Positions 53,431 to 63,045 of a DNA stretch of 64,000 nt are shown here, piece by piece. The first letter of the stretch is position 1. Each line of letters opens with the position of its first letter. The notes beneath the pieces were generated by a model that worked only from the letters and a program-made list of their open reading frames with translations, made no database searches and was not told the DNA's origin. The stretch spans positions 4,555,001 to 4,619,000 of the forward strand of contig NZ_CP150207.1 of the NCBI RefSeq assembly GCF_037969765.1. Reading direction: 5' to 3'. The translations under genes were made by a program, and so were the position numbers. The DNA comes from Paenibacillus sp. FSL W8-0186 (GTDB lineage Bacteria > Bacillota > Bacilli > Paenibacillales > Paenibacillaceae).

Positions 53431-54174
53431 TCACTCCTCCGTCAAAATATAATCGCGAATAATCAAGGCAATGCCGTCGTCATCGTTGGAAGCCGTAACC
53501 ACGTCTGCATTCTCCTTGACCGCGATTTGCGCGTTCCCCATGGCTACGCCAAGGCCTGCGGCCTGAATGGCCGCCAGATCATTCAAGCTGTCGCCGATTG
53601 CGACGACTTCCGACATTTGCAGGCCAAGCAGCTTGCAGACCATGGCCGCCCCGCTCGCTTTGTTGACCCCCTCCGGATTGATTTCAAGATTATAAGGGGA
53701 GGAGTTGGTGATTTCCAGCCCGCTTAAATTTTGCAGCTCCATGTTAATCTCATGGCGAAGCTGATCGTCGTTCGTCGTATAACCGAATTTAAGCCACTGG
53801 TTGCGCTCCAGCAGGCTCGGGTCCCAATTATCTTCCCTATATAGGCCTTCCACGGCATATGCCCAGAAGTAAACGTCTTTCTTTCTGGCAATTTCATGCA
53901 TTTGGCCAATCAGCCGATAGTCGAACAATTCACGATGATACAGCTCATGGGGCGTTCGCCATACCTCGCTGCCGTTGACGGTGATCATCGGGGTATCGAG
54001 TCCCAGCTGCTCACCGTAGGAGACGGCTTCATCGTAGCTTCTTCCCGTCGACAAGCAAACATGAACGCCCGCAGCCATCGCTTTGCGCAGCCATTCCTCC
54101 GTTTTCGGGGAAATCTCATGATTGCTGTTCAGCAAGGTTCCATCCATGTCCAGTGCTAGCAATTTGTACTTCAA
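53431..54174 (-). CDS. Cof-type HAD-IIB phosphatase
   Basis: A 247-residue haloacid-dehalogenase hydrolase. Motif I is LALDMDGTLLNS with the nucleophile Asp, motif II LSTGR, and the end motif GDSLNDLAAIQAAG with metal-binding Asp residues. A Cof-type cap domain lies in the middle. It dephosphorylates sugar phosphates or flavin nucleotides in relatives. The start is TTG after GGAGGAG. Confidence 0.9.
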   Translation of the reverse strand: MKYKLLALDMDGTLLNSNHEISPKTEEWLRKAMAAGVHVCLSTGRSYDEAVSYGEQLGLDTPMITVNGSEVWRTPHELYHRELFDYRLIGQMHEIARKKDVYFWAYAVEGLYREDNWDPSLLERNQWLKFGYTTNDDQLRHEINMELQNLSGLEITNSSPYNLEINPEGVNKASGAAMVCKLLGLQMSEVVAIGDSLNDLAAIQAAGLGVAMGNAQIAVKENADVVTASNDDDGIALIIRDYILTEE

Positions 54175-54258
54175 TTATTGCTCCTCCAATCCTAGATGCA
54201 ATGTTTTCTCTATATATACGCCATTCTACCATAATCCCCATCAAGACATACGGTTTGC

Positions 54259-54708
54259 CTAATTTCTCCTGAGCTCGGTAATGAATACTCCTGGGGCAAC
54301 CTCGATATCCTTGACCTGCCGGAAGCCGAACATTTGGTACAATCCCTTGGCAGGAAAATTCAATGCTCCCGTATTTACGCGAATCGAACGGCCTTGCGAG
54401 ATCGTCTCCACGATATGCTCAACGAGAATGGTGGCGATTTTCTTGCGGAAATGATACGGATGCACGACCAGCCGGCAAATCTCGACCTCTTGCTCCGTCT
54501 CCTCATAAGAGATGAAGGCCACAAGCTCCCCGCCCAGCAAATATCCGACGAACTTCTCCCGGCATTGCATCATCGTTTCTACGGTATCCTGCAATTGAGG
54601 AATGCCGTCATAACCGATCAGCTCAGCTTCAACCTTGTAGGCAGGAATCTGTATATCAATCATTTTTTTGGCTGTATCGTAATTCGCAACGTCCAGCTTG
54701 ATCAGCAA
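54259..54708 (-). CDS. GNAT-family acetyltransferase
   Basis: A 149-residue GNAT with the acetyl-CoA region ICRLVVHPYHFRKKIATIL (V-x-P then R-x-x-x) and a C-terminal beta strand. TTG 54708 is chosen because AAAGGAGT lies 10 bp upstream; a GTG at 54732 would put that site inside the gene. The acceptor is unknown. Confidence 0.78.
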   Translation of the reverse strand: MLIKLDVANYDTAKKMIDIQIPAYKVEAELIGYDGIPQLQDTVETMMQCREKFVGYLLGGELVAFISYEETEQEVEICRLVVHPYHFRKKIATILVEHIVETISQGRSIRVNTGALNFPAKGLYQMFGFRQVKDIEVAPGVFITELRRN

Positions 54709-54782
54709 GCGCCAACAACTCCTTTGCTCCACAGTATTTATTAATACATTACATTACTCCTTGATCAACATTCAACACTTTT

Positions 54783-54829
54783 AAAAAGCAAAAGAAGCCG
54801 CATTCCGCAAAATTCGGAATTGCAGCTTT
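54783..54829 (-). terminator. Terminator of the mnt operon
   Basis: AAGCTGCAATTCCG and CGGAATGCGGCTT pair with small mismatches, followed on the minus strand by CTTTTGCTTTTT, 32 bp beyond the last permease gene. Confidence 0.8.
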
Positions 54830-54860
54830 TGAAGCCAGGCCGTTACACCTTATTATGCCT

Positions 54861-55745
54861 TTATACCGTCATGGATTTCATGCGGCGCCGTTTATTATAC
54901 CGTGCAACCAGGCCATGCAGCGGGGAGAACAGAAAAGCCAGCAGGAAGAGCAGACCCGCTACGGTAATCATGGAGCCGGCAATAGATGCATCGAGCCATT
55001 TGGCAAAATAATATCCTCCAGCCGAGCTAAGCGCACCGATGATTACGCTGTACAGCAGCATTCGGCTCAAACGGTCTGTAAGCAGGTAGGCCGTCGACGC
55101 CGGAACGATCAGCATGCCGACGACGAGAATGGCGCCCACGCTTTCAAAGGAAGCCACCGTAGAGAGCGACACGAGCCCCATGAGCAGATAATGGAACAGC
55201 GCGACAGGGATACCTAGAGCAGCGGCCAGCGCCGGGTCGAAGGCGCACAGTTTGAACTGTTTGTAGAACAAGCCGATCACAAGCAGCACAATAAACAAGG
55301 TTATGCCGAGAAACCAAACCGCGGCAGGACCCATGTTGTAGCCGTTGATAATGAGAATATCCCATTGCACATAGGCAATTTCCCCGAACAGGACGCAATC
55401 CAGATCGAGATCGATATTCGCGGCGTTCCTGCTAATCAATATAACGCCGATGGCAAACAGCGCCGTGAAGACGATGCCAATCGAGGCATCCGACTGCAGC
55501 CCACCCTGCTGCAGCAACTGAATGAGAAATACCGTAATCAGGCCGAGCACGGCCGCGCCGATCATCATGAGCAGCGAGTCTCTGGAGCCGCCCACCATAA
55601 AGGCGATCGCAATCCCCGGCAGCACGGAGTGGCTGATCGCATCGCCGACCAGCGACATTTTGCGCAATACGAGAAAACAGCCAAGAATGCCGCTGGTGGC
55701 GGCAACAAGCGTTCCGGTTAGAATAATCCAGAAATCGGACATCAT
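54861..55745 (-). CDS. mntD: Manganese ABC transporter permease (MntD-like)
   Basis: A 294-residue permease with eight to nine helices of the ABC-3 type. GDAISHSVLPGIAIAFMVG is the characteristic segment, and SFDPALAAALGIPVA-like sequence contacts the ATPase (here AFDPALAAALGIP). A short basic C-terminal tail ends it. It overlaps mntC by 4 bp and ends the operon. Confidence 0.88.
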   Translation of the reverse strand: MMSDFWIILTGTLVAATSGILGCFLVLRKMSLVGDAISHSVLPGIAIAFMVGGSRDSLLMMIGAAVLGLITVFLIQLLQQGGLQSDASIGIVFTALFAIGVILISRNAANIDLDLDCVLFGEIAYVQWDILIINGYNMGPAAVWFLGITLFIVLLVIGLFYKQFKLCAFDPALAAALGIPVALFHYLLMGLVSLSTVASFESVGAILVVGMLIVPASTAYLLTDRLSRMLLYSVIIGALSSAGGYYFAKWLDASIAGSMITVAGLLFLLAFLFSPLHGLVARYNKRRRMKSMTV

Positions 55746-56701
55746 TCCGCCCCCTTTTCGGCCGTATGCTGGCTAATCGTCACAGTAGCCGTATGAATTT
55801 CCAGTCTTTCGCGCACATCCTTTTGCGTGCGCCTATGCCGTATCCATTTCGCAAGCAGCCCTCTTCGCGGCGCAAATACGAGCGACACAGCAAATAAAGC
55901 TGTTGCGGCAAGCACTGTTACAGGTCCTGTCGGCAAATTGGACAATGTCGAGCTGATCAATGTGCCCGTAACGCCCGACAGGGCGCCGAACAGACCGGCT
56001 AGAATGACCATGACGCCAAGTGCATCCGTCCAGTAACGCGCAGCTACCGCTGGGGTAATCAACAAGGCCGCTACGAGTACGACGCCGACCGCCTGAATGC
56101 CGACGACTACGGCGACAACCGTGAGCAGGAGCAGCAACTGCTCATACAAGCCGACCTTCAGTCCCATCCCCCGGGCAAAGCCGGGATCGAAGCTGACGAG
56201 CTTGAATTCCTTGAAGAACAGCAGACACACCAAGACGAGCGCAAGGGAGACAGCCCCCATTAAATAAACGTCGGATAGCATCATCGAGGCAGCCTGCCCA
56301 AACATGTACTTATCAAGACCGCTCTGATTGCCGTTTCCGCTATGCTGAATTTTCGTCATCAGGACGACTCCGATGCCGAAGAAGACTGTAAGAACGATAC
56401 CTAACGCGGCGTCCTGCTTGATTCTGGAGTAACGGGTCACGAAATGGATGCCGAATGTTGCCAGCATGCCTGACAAGATTGCTCCAATCATGAACAGTCC
56501 CACCGATTTCACGCCGCTAAGCATGAAGGCGATGCAGATGCCGGGCAATGCTGCATGGGCCAGCGCATCTCCGAGCAGGCTCTGTTTGCGCAGAAACGTA
56601 AAGGAACCGATCACTCCGCTGCCTAAACCGAGCAGCAGGGAGCCCATCAGGATCCATCTCATATTTGGATCGCTGAACCATCCGAGTATAGATACCAGCA
56701 T
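55742..56701 (-). CDS. mntC: Manganese ABC transporter permease (MntC-like)
   Basis: A 319-residue ABC-3 type permease with GDALAHAALPGICIAFM and SFDPGFARGMGLKVGLYEQ. It is a paralogue of the next gene, and the two form a heterodimeric channel. A basic C-terminal extension (KWIRHRRTQKDVRERLE) is cytoplasmic by prediction. It begins 6 bp after the mntB stop. Confidence 0.88.
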   Translation of the reverse strand: MLVSILGWFSDPNMRWILMGSLLLGLGSGVIGSFTFLRKQSLLGDALAHAALPGICIAFMLSGVKSVGLFMIGAILSGMLATFGIHFVTRYSRIKQDAALGIVLTVFFGIGVVLMTKIQHSGNGNQSGLDKYMFGQAASMMLSDVYLMGAVSLALVLVCLLFFKEFKLVSFDPGFARGMGLKVGLYEQLLLLLTVVAVVVGIQAVGVVLVAALLITPAVAARYWTDALGVMVILAGLFGALSGVTGTLISSTLSNLPTGPVTVLAATALFAVSLVFAPRRGLLAKWIRHRRTQKDVRERLEIHTATVTISQHTAEKGAE

Positions 56702-56707
56702 CCTTAA

Positions 56708-57466
56708 TCACTCCATCTCTATCGGTACGGCGGCGAAGTCCTGGATCATGGCAATCCGCCCTCCGTACGTTCTCTGCAAATTTTGCGGGGTGAATGTATC
56801 CTCGGTAGTCCCCTCCGCAACCAGCTCTCCATTAAGAAGGAGAACATGGTCGAAATATTCCTTGACCGTAGCCAAGTCGTGGTGGACGACCAATACGGTT
56901 TTGCCCTGCTCCTTTAATTCGTGAAGCAGCCCGATAATCGCCTTCTCCGTCGTCGCATCCACTCCAGCAAAGGGCTCATCCATGAAATACAGCTGAGCAT
57001 TCTGGGCAAGAGCCCTGGCGAGAAACACCCTCTGCTGCTGGCCTCCGGACAGCTGACTGATTTGACGGTCGGCAAAGTCGGCCATACCGACTTTGGTTAG
57101 ACAGTCCAACGCAATCCTCCGTTCCTCTGCCCCGGGACGGCGGAACCAGCCTAAGTGGCCGTACCTCCCCATCATCACGACATCCAGCGCATTCGTCGGA
57201 AAATCCCAATCCACCGACTCCCGCTGGGGAACATACCCGACCAGTTTGCGCTGTTCTTCATAGGGCTTCCCGTAAATTTTCACTTCCCCGTCCACCTTCG
57301 GGATCAGGCCGAGCACCGCCTTAAGCAGTGTGGATTTCCCCGCCCCGTTTGGCCCGAGTACCCCAATAAGCTTCCCGGAGGGAATTTGAAAAGATACGGA
57401 GCGCAAAACCGGTTTCTTCTGATAAGCCACCGTTAAATGCTGTACTTCCAACGGATATGAATTCAT
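56708..57466 (-). CDS. mntB: Manganese ABC transporter ATPase (MntB-like)
   Basis: A 252-residue ATPase with Walker A GPNGAGKSTLL, signature LSGGQQQRVFLARALA and Walker B LYFMDEPFAGVD, followed by VVHHDLATV. The FAGVD form is typical of the Mn/Zn (ABC-3) group. It lies 48 bp after the binding-protein gene. Confidence 0.92.
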   Translation of the reverse strand: MNSYPLEVQHLTVAYQKKPVLRSVSFQIPSGKLIGVLGPNGAGKSTLLKAVLGLIPKVDGEVKIYGKPYEEQRKLVGYVPQRESVDWDFPTNALDVVMMGRYGHLGWFRRPGAEERRIALDCLTKVGMADFADRQISQLSGGQQQRVFLARALAQNAQLYFMDEPFAGVDATTEKAIIGLLHELKEQGKTVLVVHHDLATVKEYFDHVLLLNGELVAEGTTEDTFTPQNLQRTYGGRIAMIQDFAAVPIEME

Positions 57467-57514
57467 CTGCTATCGCTCCTTTATTTCCATAGGCAATGGC
57501 TGACATCCTACATT

Positions 57515-58489
57515 TTATTTCAACGCTTCAACAATGGTGTTAACATTATGGCGAACCATCGTAATATACGTATCCGCACCCGAACCCGGTTCGCCCAGCG
57601 AATCAGAGTACAGCTCGCCGCCGATGATGACGGCATGCCCTTTCTCCTTCGCCCCCGCGATGACCGCTTCCATTGCCTTAGGGGGAACGCTCGATTCCAC
57701 GAACACGGCTTTGATTTTATTCTCGACCAAATAATCCCGCAGATTGCTGACATCCTTGGAGCCGTATTCGGCTGCCGTGCTAATGCCCTGCAAACCCATA
57801 ACCTTCATGCCATAGGCGTCCCCGAAATATCCGAAGGCATCATGTGCGGTGACCAGCACCCGTCCGGATTCCGGGATTTCGTTAATTTTGTCCTTGATTT
57901 CGGCGTCCAGGGCATTCAGCTCTTCGATGTATGCCTCGGCATTTTGCCGGTACAGCTCTGCATGATTCGGATCGTAAGCGGCAAGCGTGTCCCGAACCGT
58001 CCCCGCTGCAGAAATCCACAGCTTGACGTCAAACCAAATATGCGGATCGAATTGCGTGCCATTGATATCCGCCCCAGATCGAAGCAGAGCCTGATCAATA
58101 TCCTTCGAGACCGGAACCGTGTACTTGTGCCGTCCCAGCTTCTCCAAAATTTCCGTCATTTTCCCTTCGAGATGCAGCCCGCCGTAAAACACCATGTTCG
58201 CCTTATCCAGCTTCTGGATATCTCCTTGAGAAGCCTTGAATAAATGCGGGTCAACCCCCGGACGCATCAGTGCCGTGACTTGAACCTCCGTACCGCCAAT
58301 TTGCTGAACGAGGTCAGCGATCATGCCCGTTGTTGCCACAACCTGAATAATCTCCTGTTCTTCTCCCCGCAAGGCATGAATCATCCCCCCCTCGACTTTG
58401 GAGCATGCTGCCACTATGATCAATGCCAGTACGCTAAGCGTCATTTTCAAGCGCTGCAGCGGACCCTTCTTGACTTTTAACTGATCCAT
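57515..58489 (-). CDS. mntA: Manganese-binding lipoprotein (MntA-like)
   Basis: A 324-residue lipoprotein of the cluster A-I metal-binding family. The lipobox is IVAAC. Likely ligands are the His in GVDPHLFKAS, His in QFDPHIWFD, Glu in FVESSVPP and Asp in YSDSLG. The His-His-Glu-Asp set and the lack of a His-rich loop fit manganese rather than zinc. ATG 58489 follows GGGAGGG by 6 bp. An MntR box upstream supports manganese. Confidence 0.9.
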   Translation of the reverse strand: MDQLKVKKGPLQRLKMTLSVLALIIVAACSKVEGGMIHALRGEEQEIIQVVATTGMIADLVQQIGGTEVQVTALMRPGVDPHLFKASQGDIQKLDKANMVFYGGLHLEGKMTEILEKLGRHKYTVPVSKDIDQALLRSGADINGTQFDPHIWFDVKLWISAAGTVRDTLAAYDPNHAELYRQNAEAYIEELNALDAEIKDKINEIPESGRVLVTAHDAFGYFGDAYGMKVMGLQGISTAAEYGSKDVSNLRDYLVENKIKAVFVESSVPPKAMEAVIAGAKEKGHAVIIGGELYSDSLGEPGSGADTYITMVRHNVNTIVEALK

Positions 58490-58543
58490 TCCATTCCCTC
58501 CCAAATATCCCGGTCAATTTATTATTTTTTGTGTTGTTGAGCG

Positions 58544-58561
58544 GGGAAACATATGTTTCCC
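58544..58561. promoter_or_regulatory. 18-bp perfect palindrome in the mnt leader
   Basis: GGGAAACATATGTTTCCC is its own complement and lies 55 bp upstream of the mntA start. Its halves, GGGAAAC, equal the conserved half of the MntR box 32 bp away. It may be a second operator or an RNA hairpin. Confidence 0.55.
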
Positions 58562-58581
58562 GTCGCCTCAATTGTTTGCCC

Positions 58582-58607
58582 TATAAAATAAAGTTTCCCT
58601 AGTGCAA
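58582..58607 (-). promoter_or_regulatory. Promoter of mntABCD overlapped by an MntR box
   Basis: On the minus strand TTGCAC and TATAGG are 16 bp apart. TTTGCACTAGGGAAAC (58608-58593) fits the MntR consensus TTTGCCTTAAGGAAAC with few changes and covers the -35 element, as expected for manganese-dependent repression. Confidence 0.75.
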
Positions 58608-58627
58608 ATTTTAAGGCATACCCATAC

Positions 58628-58656
58628 AAAAAAGCAAGAGAAAAATTTTCTCTTGC
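58628..58656 (-). terminator. Terminator after the first PBP gene
   Basis: GCAAGAGAAAA and its complement form a stem followed by six T on the minus strand, 37 bp past the stop of the transpeptidase gene. Confidence 0.88.
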
Positions 58657-58693
58657 TTCCATCCTCCGGCTTATACGCCTGATTCGGCGTGGG

Positions 58694-60712
58694 TTATTCC
58701 TTCCGGCCCTGCTTCTTAGGCGCGCCGTCCAGCCCGTATTCCCAATCGTATGCCTCAAAAATTTTGCAGGCAATCGGCGCGGCGCTCGTCGACCCGAAGC
58801 CGCCCTCCGGGACAACGACGGCCACGGCCAGCTTCGGTTTCTCCCGGGGAGCAAAGGCGATGAACACCCCGTTATCGATCTTACGGCCCTTATAGTCCTG
58901 CTCCGAGGTTCCCGTCTTACGGGCAAAATCATACGGGAAGCCGTTAAATGCTGACACATCCGTCTTCATCCCAGCGATGACCTTATCCCAGTGCTCCTTT
59001 TTAAAGTTCACTTCATTCAGTACTTTCGGCTCGAATACTTTAACCACATTGCCGTTTGAATCGGTAATTTTGCTCACCAGGTGCGGTTCCATCCGTTTGC
59101 CGCGGCTCGCCAAGGTAGCAGTATACTGAGCTAATTGCAGAGGAGTATATTTCGCCTGCTGGCCGAAGGAGGCATAGACCAGCCTTGCCAGTTCACTCTC
59201 CCCCTCGTCCCGGTAATCCAGTATACCATAGAATTCTCTCGGTAAATCGATGCCGGTCGACACACCAAGGCCAAATTCTTTCATATATTCATCCCATACT
59301 TCGATTCCTTTGCTCCTGTACTTTCTGTAAAGCCTCTTGCCTACCATATCAACCATAAAAGCGTTCGAGGATTTGTATATCGCCTTGGACGGATCCATCG
59401 GGCCGTAGGCAGCACGACCGGAATTCCGGACGCTGGAGGAGTCGTTTTTTCCGAAATAAACGATCCCCTTGTCATTGTATTGAGCATTTGCCGAGAACAG
59501 GCCCTCATTCAACCCGATAAGAACCGACAACGGCTTGACCGTCGATCCTAAATATACGGTAGAGTCAAAAGTATGCCCGGAGCGTCCCGAGCTGATGGGA
59601 GTAACCGTCCCGTTCTGGTAATTATTCTCGATCCGCTTCCAATCCTCGGCTGATATCCCCCCGCTCTGCCATACGTTTGCGTCATAGTCGGGCATGCTGG
59701 CCATCGCCACAATATTCCCGGTCTCCACTTCCATGGCTACCGCATATCCCGTTTTGGCATCCGGATGCAGCTTGCCGGAGACCCGGTTGCTGTGCAGCCA
59801 TTTCAACTGATCGGTTATGGCCTGCTGGGCAGCCAGCTGTACACTTTTGTTAATGGTCGTATGCAGATCGTACCCCTTCTCGGGCGCAGTCCATTCTGGA
59901 ATCCCCTTGACCATGTTCCGTGAATTTACAGCAATTTTCTTGAAGCCGTTTTTACCACGCAGCTCGTTTTGATAATACAGCTCCAGCCCATCGTATCCCA
60001 CATGTTCGGTCTCCGTATACTGCAAAGCCGGATTGGACTCGCCTGATGCTCTAATTTCCTTGTAGAAGTCCAAATTCGTTGACGCATTCGCGTACTTCCT
60101 CATGTATCCGACCGTTTGGACGGCCACTTGATCCGGGTCATAATAACGGACACTCTCTTCCAGCACCTCGATCCCCGGGAATTGATCCTTCCGCTCCAAA
60201 AAATAAGCGATTTCCCTTGAGTTGAGCCCCATCTTGATCCGCCGGGGCTCGAAGCCGCTAGCCTTCCGATATTCCAAATCCAAAGCATCGATAATTTCGT
60301 CAAGCGTGAGCGCTCCTTCGTTTGCATCGCCATGCGCATCGAAAGCAGCCTTTAGCTTCTTCGCTAATTCTATGGCCTCAGGGCGATTCTCTTTCCCACG
60401 CTCCGTGCTCTGGCTATAATCTTTCTGCAGCGTAATGTACAGAGATTGCACCGACATAGAGTAAGCCAGCTTCTCTCCCCCGGCAGCGTAGATCGTCCCC
60501 CGAATCGGCGGAAGCGGAACATCCTTGAGCTTCAAATCCACCCCCTGCTCTGCCAGGGATGGCCCCTCAACAAATTGCAGAATAGCCAGACGGACGATCA
60601 TCACCGTAAAAATCAGGAATGTGCTAAAAAAGAAAAAATTCAGGCGAATATTAAAGTGCCGCTGCAGCCTGCTCTCCTGCTCCAGGACATCCTCCGAGTA
60701 ATACCTCTTCAT
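58694..60712 (-). CDS. Penicillin-binding protein 2-type transpeptidase, copy A
   Basis: A 672-residue class B PBP. A short cytoplasmic part and one membrane helix are followed by the dimerisation/pedestal domain and the transpeptidase domain. Catalytic motifs are STVK, SSN and KTG (KTGTSEQ). It cross-links peptidoglycan, probably during side-wall growth or sporulation. ATG 60712 is chosen by alignment with its neighbour, although the ribosome site is weak; an in-frame start at 60805 adds 31 residues. It is highly similar to the next gene, an evident tandem duplicate. Confidence 0.9.
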   Translation of the reverse strand: MKRYYSEDVLEQESRLQRHFNIRLNFFFFSTFLIFTVMIVRLAILQFVEGPSLAEQGVDLKLKDVPLPPIRGTIYAAGGEKLAYSMSVQSLYITLQKDYSQSTERGKENRPEAIELAKKLKAAFDAHGDANEGALTLDEIIDALDLEYRKASGFEPRRIKMGLNSREIAYFLERKDQFPGIEVLEESVRYYDPDQVAVQTVGYMRKYANASTNLDFYKEIRASGESNPALQYTETEHVGYDGLELYYQNELRGKNGFKKIAVNSRNMVKGIPEWTAPEKGYDLHTTINKSVQLAAQQAITDQLKWLHSNRVSGKLHPDAKTGYAVAMEVETGNIVAMASMPDYDANVWQSGGISAEDWKRIENNYQNGTVTPISSGRSGHTFDSTVYLGSTVKPLSVLIGLNEGLFSANAQYNDKGIVYFGKNDSSSVRNSGRAAYGPMDPSKAIYKSSNAFMVDMVGKRLYRKYRSKGIEVWDEYMKEFGLGVSTGIDLPREFYGILDYRDEGESELARLVYASFGQQAKYTPLQLAQYTATLASRGKRMEPHLVSKITDSNGNVVKVFEPKVLNEVNFKKEHWDKVIAGMKTDVSAFNGFPYDFARKTGTSEQDYKGRKIDNGVFIAFAPREKPKLAVAVVVPEGGFGSTSAAPIACKIFEAYDWEYGLDGAPKKQGRKE

Positions 60713-60814
60713 CGCATCGCTCTCAACTTTCATTAATATCTCATAATATGAAATAATTGTAACATGACGGTTGAGAAAAGAGCCAGCTATCTTTGCAGCG
60801 AACAATAGATCCAG

Positions 60815-60858
60815 AAATAAAAAAGCGGCTTCGCCTGGCTTATAGCCGGGAAGCCGCT
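60815..60858 (-). terminator. Terminator between the two PBP genes
   Basis: AGCGGCTT and AAGCCGCT pair with CCCGGC/GCCAGG inside, followed by TTTTTTATTT on the minus strand. It means the two paralogues are separate transcripts. Confidence 0.85.
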
Positions 60859-60894
60859 CTATCTTCTCATTGAGCCTGCCATATCTTCATAGAA

Positions 60895-62946
60895 TCACGG
60901 GTTAACAGGCGAATTCTGCTCCGTTTCCGTTTGTTTTGCTTTCTTCGGTACGCCGTCCAATCCGTATTCCTGATCGTACGCGTCGAAGATTTTCCGCGCG
61001 ATCGGCGCGGCGCTCATTGAGCCGAACCCGCCCTCAGGGACAACAACTGCTACAGCAAGCTTAGGATTCTCCCGCGGTGCAAAGGCGATAAATACACCAT
61101 TATCGATCATTTTGCCACGATAGCTCTGCTCTGATGTTCCAGTCTTGCGGGCAAAATCATAAGGGAAGCCGTTGAATGCGGAGACATCCGTCTTCATCCC
61201 GCTGATTACCTCGTTCCAGTGCTCCTGTTTGAAGTTCAATTCATTCAGAACCTTAGGCTCGATTTTCTTGACGATGGTGCCATCGGAATCGGTAATTTTG
61301 TTGACGAGATGCGGCTCCATCCGCTTGCCGCGGCTCGCCAGGGTAGCCGTGAATTGAGCCAGCTGCATGGCGGTATATTTTCCCTGCTGGCCAAAAGAAG
61401 CATAGACCAGTCTCGCCAGCGGCGTCTCGTTCTCATCCTTGTATTCGAGCTTGCCCAAATATTCGGAGGGCAAATCGATGCCGGTTGATACGCCAAGTCC
61501 GAAATCCTTCATGTACTTATCCCATACGTCGATTCCTTCAGCACCGTATTTGTTGTACAGCCTCTTCCCGACCATATCGACCATAAAGGTGTTCGAGGAT
61601 TTATAAATGGCTCTAGACGGGTCCATCGAGCCATAAGCATGGCTTCCGGAGTTTCTTACTCTGGAGGAGTCGTTACGCCCAAAATAGGCGATCCCTCTGT
61701 CATTGTAGGTTGTATTCGTTGTGAACAACCCTTCATTTAATCCAATCAGCACAGATAGCGGCTTAATTGTTGATCCGAGCAGGATGGTTGATTCGAAGTT
61801 GTGGCCCGAGCGGCCTGAACCGAACGGAGTAATCGTCCCGTTCTTATAGCTATTCTCGATTTCCTTCCACACCTCGCCGCTCACGCCGCCGCTCTTCCAT
61901 ACGTTCGAGTCGTAATCAGGCATGCTGGCCATCGCGATGATGTTGCCAGTCTCTACCTCCATAGCTACGGCATAACCTGTCTTTGCATTAGGGTGCAGCT
62001 TGCCGGATACCGGATTGGTGTGCAGCCACTTCAGCTGGTCGGTGATGGCCTGCTGGGCGGTTAACTGGACATTCTTGTTGATCGTCGTATGCAAATCATA
62101 CCCCTTCTGCGGAGCGGTCAGCTCCGGAATGCCCGTCGCCATGTTTCGCGGGTCAATCGGAACGCTTTTGTACCCGTTCTTGCCGCGGAGCTCATGCTGG
62201 TACTGCATCTCCAATCCGTCGAAGCCCACAAATTCCTCTGCCGTATACTCCAGCCCGGGATCTTTGTTCTCGGCGGCCATCGTTTCCCGGACCGAATCGT
62301 ACCAGGATACGTCCAGCGTAGAGCTGAACTTCCGCAGATAGCCGATCGTCTGGACGGCAACCCGGTCCTCGTCATAATGGCGAATGCTCTCCTCTACGAT
62401 ATCGAGTCCCGGGAACTGATCCTTGCGCTCCAGGAAATAAGCGATCTCCTGGTCCGTCAGATCAATCTTGATCCGGCGGGGCGCAAAGCCGTTGGCGCGC
62501 CGGTATTCCAAATCCATGGCATCGACGATGTCATCAAGCGTCATCGGCGTACCGTTCGGATCGCCGTATTTATCAAAGGCCTCCTTCAGCTTCTCTGCCA
62601 AAGCTATAGCTTCAGGACGATTCTCTTTCCCCCGTGTCGAGTTCTTGCTGTAGTCCTTCTGCAGCGTGATATACAAAGATTGCACCGGCGTAGAATAAGC
62701 CAGCTTCTCGCCGCCGGCTGCATAGATCGTTCCCCGCGTCGGCGGCAGCGGAACATCCTTCACTCTAAGGCCTGTTCCCTGCTGGGCCAGCGTCGGCCCT
62801 TCCACAAACTGCAGAATAGCCAGCCGGACGATGATCACCGTAAAAATCGCAAACGCGCTGAAAAAAAATAAATTGAGGCGAATATTAAAATGACGCTGCA
62901 GCTCTATTTCCTGCTCGCGCGGATCATCTGAATACACTTTTTTCAT
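60895..62946 (-). CDS. Penicillin-binding protein 2-type transpeptidase, copy B
   Basis: A 683-residue class B PBP with one membrane helix at about residues 26-48, the active-site Ser in STIK (392-395), SSN (about 450) and KTG (601-603), all intact. It differs from copy A mainly in the pedestal region (residues 200-240), in surface residues, and in an extended polar C-terminus. The gene has its own upstream promoter region with TACAAT near 62985. Confidence 0.92.
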   Translation of the reverse strand: MKKVYSDDPREQEIELQRHFNIRLNLFFFSAFAIFTVIIVRLAILQFVEGPTLAQQGTGLRVKDVPLPPTRGTIYAAGGEKLAYSTPVQSLYITLQKDYSKNSTRGKENRPEAIALAEKLKEAFDKYGDPNGTPMTLDDIVDAMDLEYRRANGFAPRRIKIDLTDQEIAYFLERKDQFPGLDIVEESIRHYDEDRVAVQTIGYLRKFSSTLDVSWYDSVRETMAAENKDPGLEYTAEEFVGFDGLEMQYQHELRGKNGYKSVPIDPRNMATGIPELTAPQKGYDLHTTINKNVQLTAQQAITDQLKWLHTNPVSGKLHPNAKTGYAVAMEVETGNIIAMASMPDYDSNVWKSGGVSGEVWKEIENSYKNGTITPFGSGRSGHNFESTILLGSTIKPLSVLIGLNEGLFTTNTTYNDRGIAYFGRNDSSRVRNSGSHAYGSMDPSRAIYKSSNTFMVDMVGKRLYNKYGAEGIDVWDKYMKDFGLGVSTGIDLPSEYLGKLEYKDENETPLARLVYASFGQQGKYTAMQLAQFTATLASRGKRMEPHLVNKITDSDGTIVKKIEPKVLNELNFKQEHWNEVISGMKTDVSAFNGFPYDFARKTGTSEQSYRGKMIDNGVFIAFAPRENPKLAVAVVVPEGGFGSMSAAPIARKIFDAYDQEYGLDGVPKKAKQTETEQNSPVNP

Positions 62947-63045
62947 GGCCGAAGTCTCGCTTTCTTATGTTCGAACATTGATACCTTTATTGTAACATAC
63001 CGGCTTGCAGTCATTTCAAGTGCTGGCCGGTCCGGACTTTCTCTC

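Noticed and set aside
62967..62978. Palindrome ATGTTCGAACAT upstream of the second PBP considered as a LexA box
   Set aside because: The Bacillus LexA site needs CGAAC, four bases, then GTTCG. The halves here abut in the reverse order, so it does not fit.
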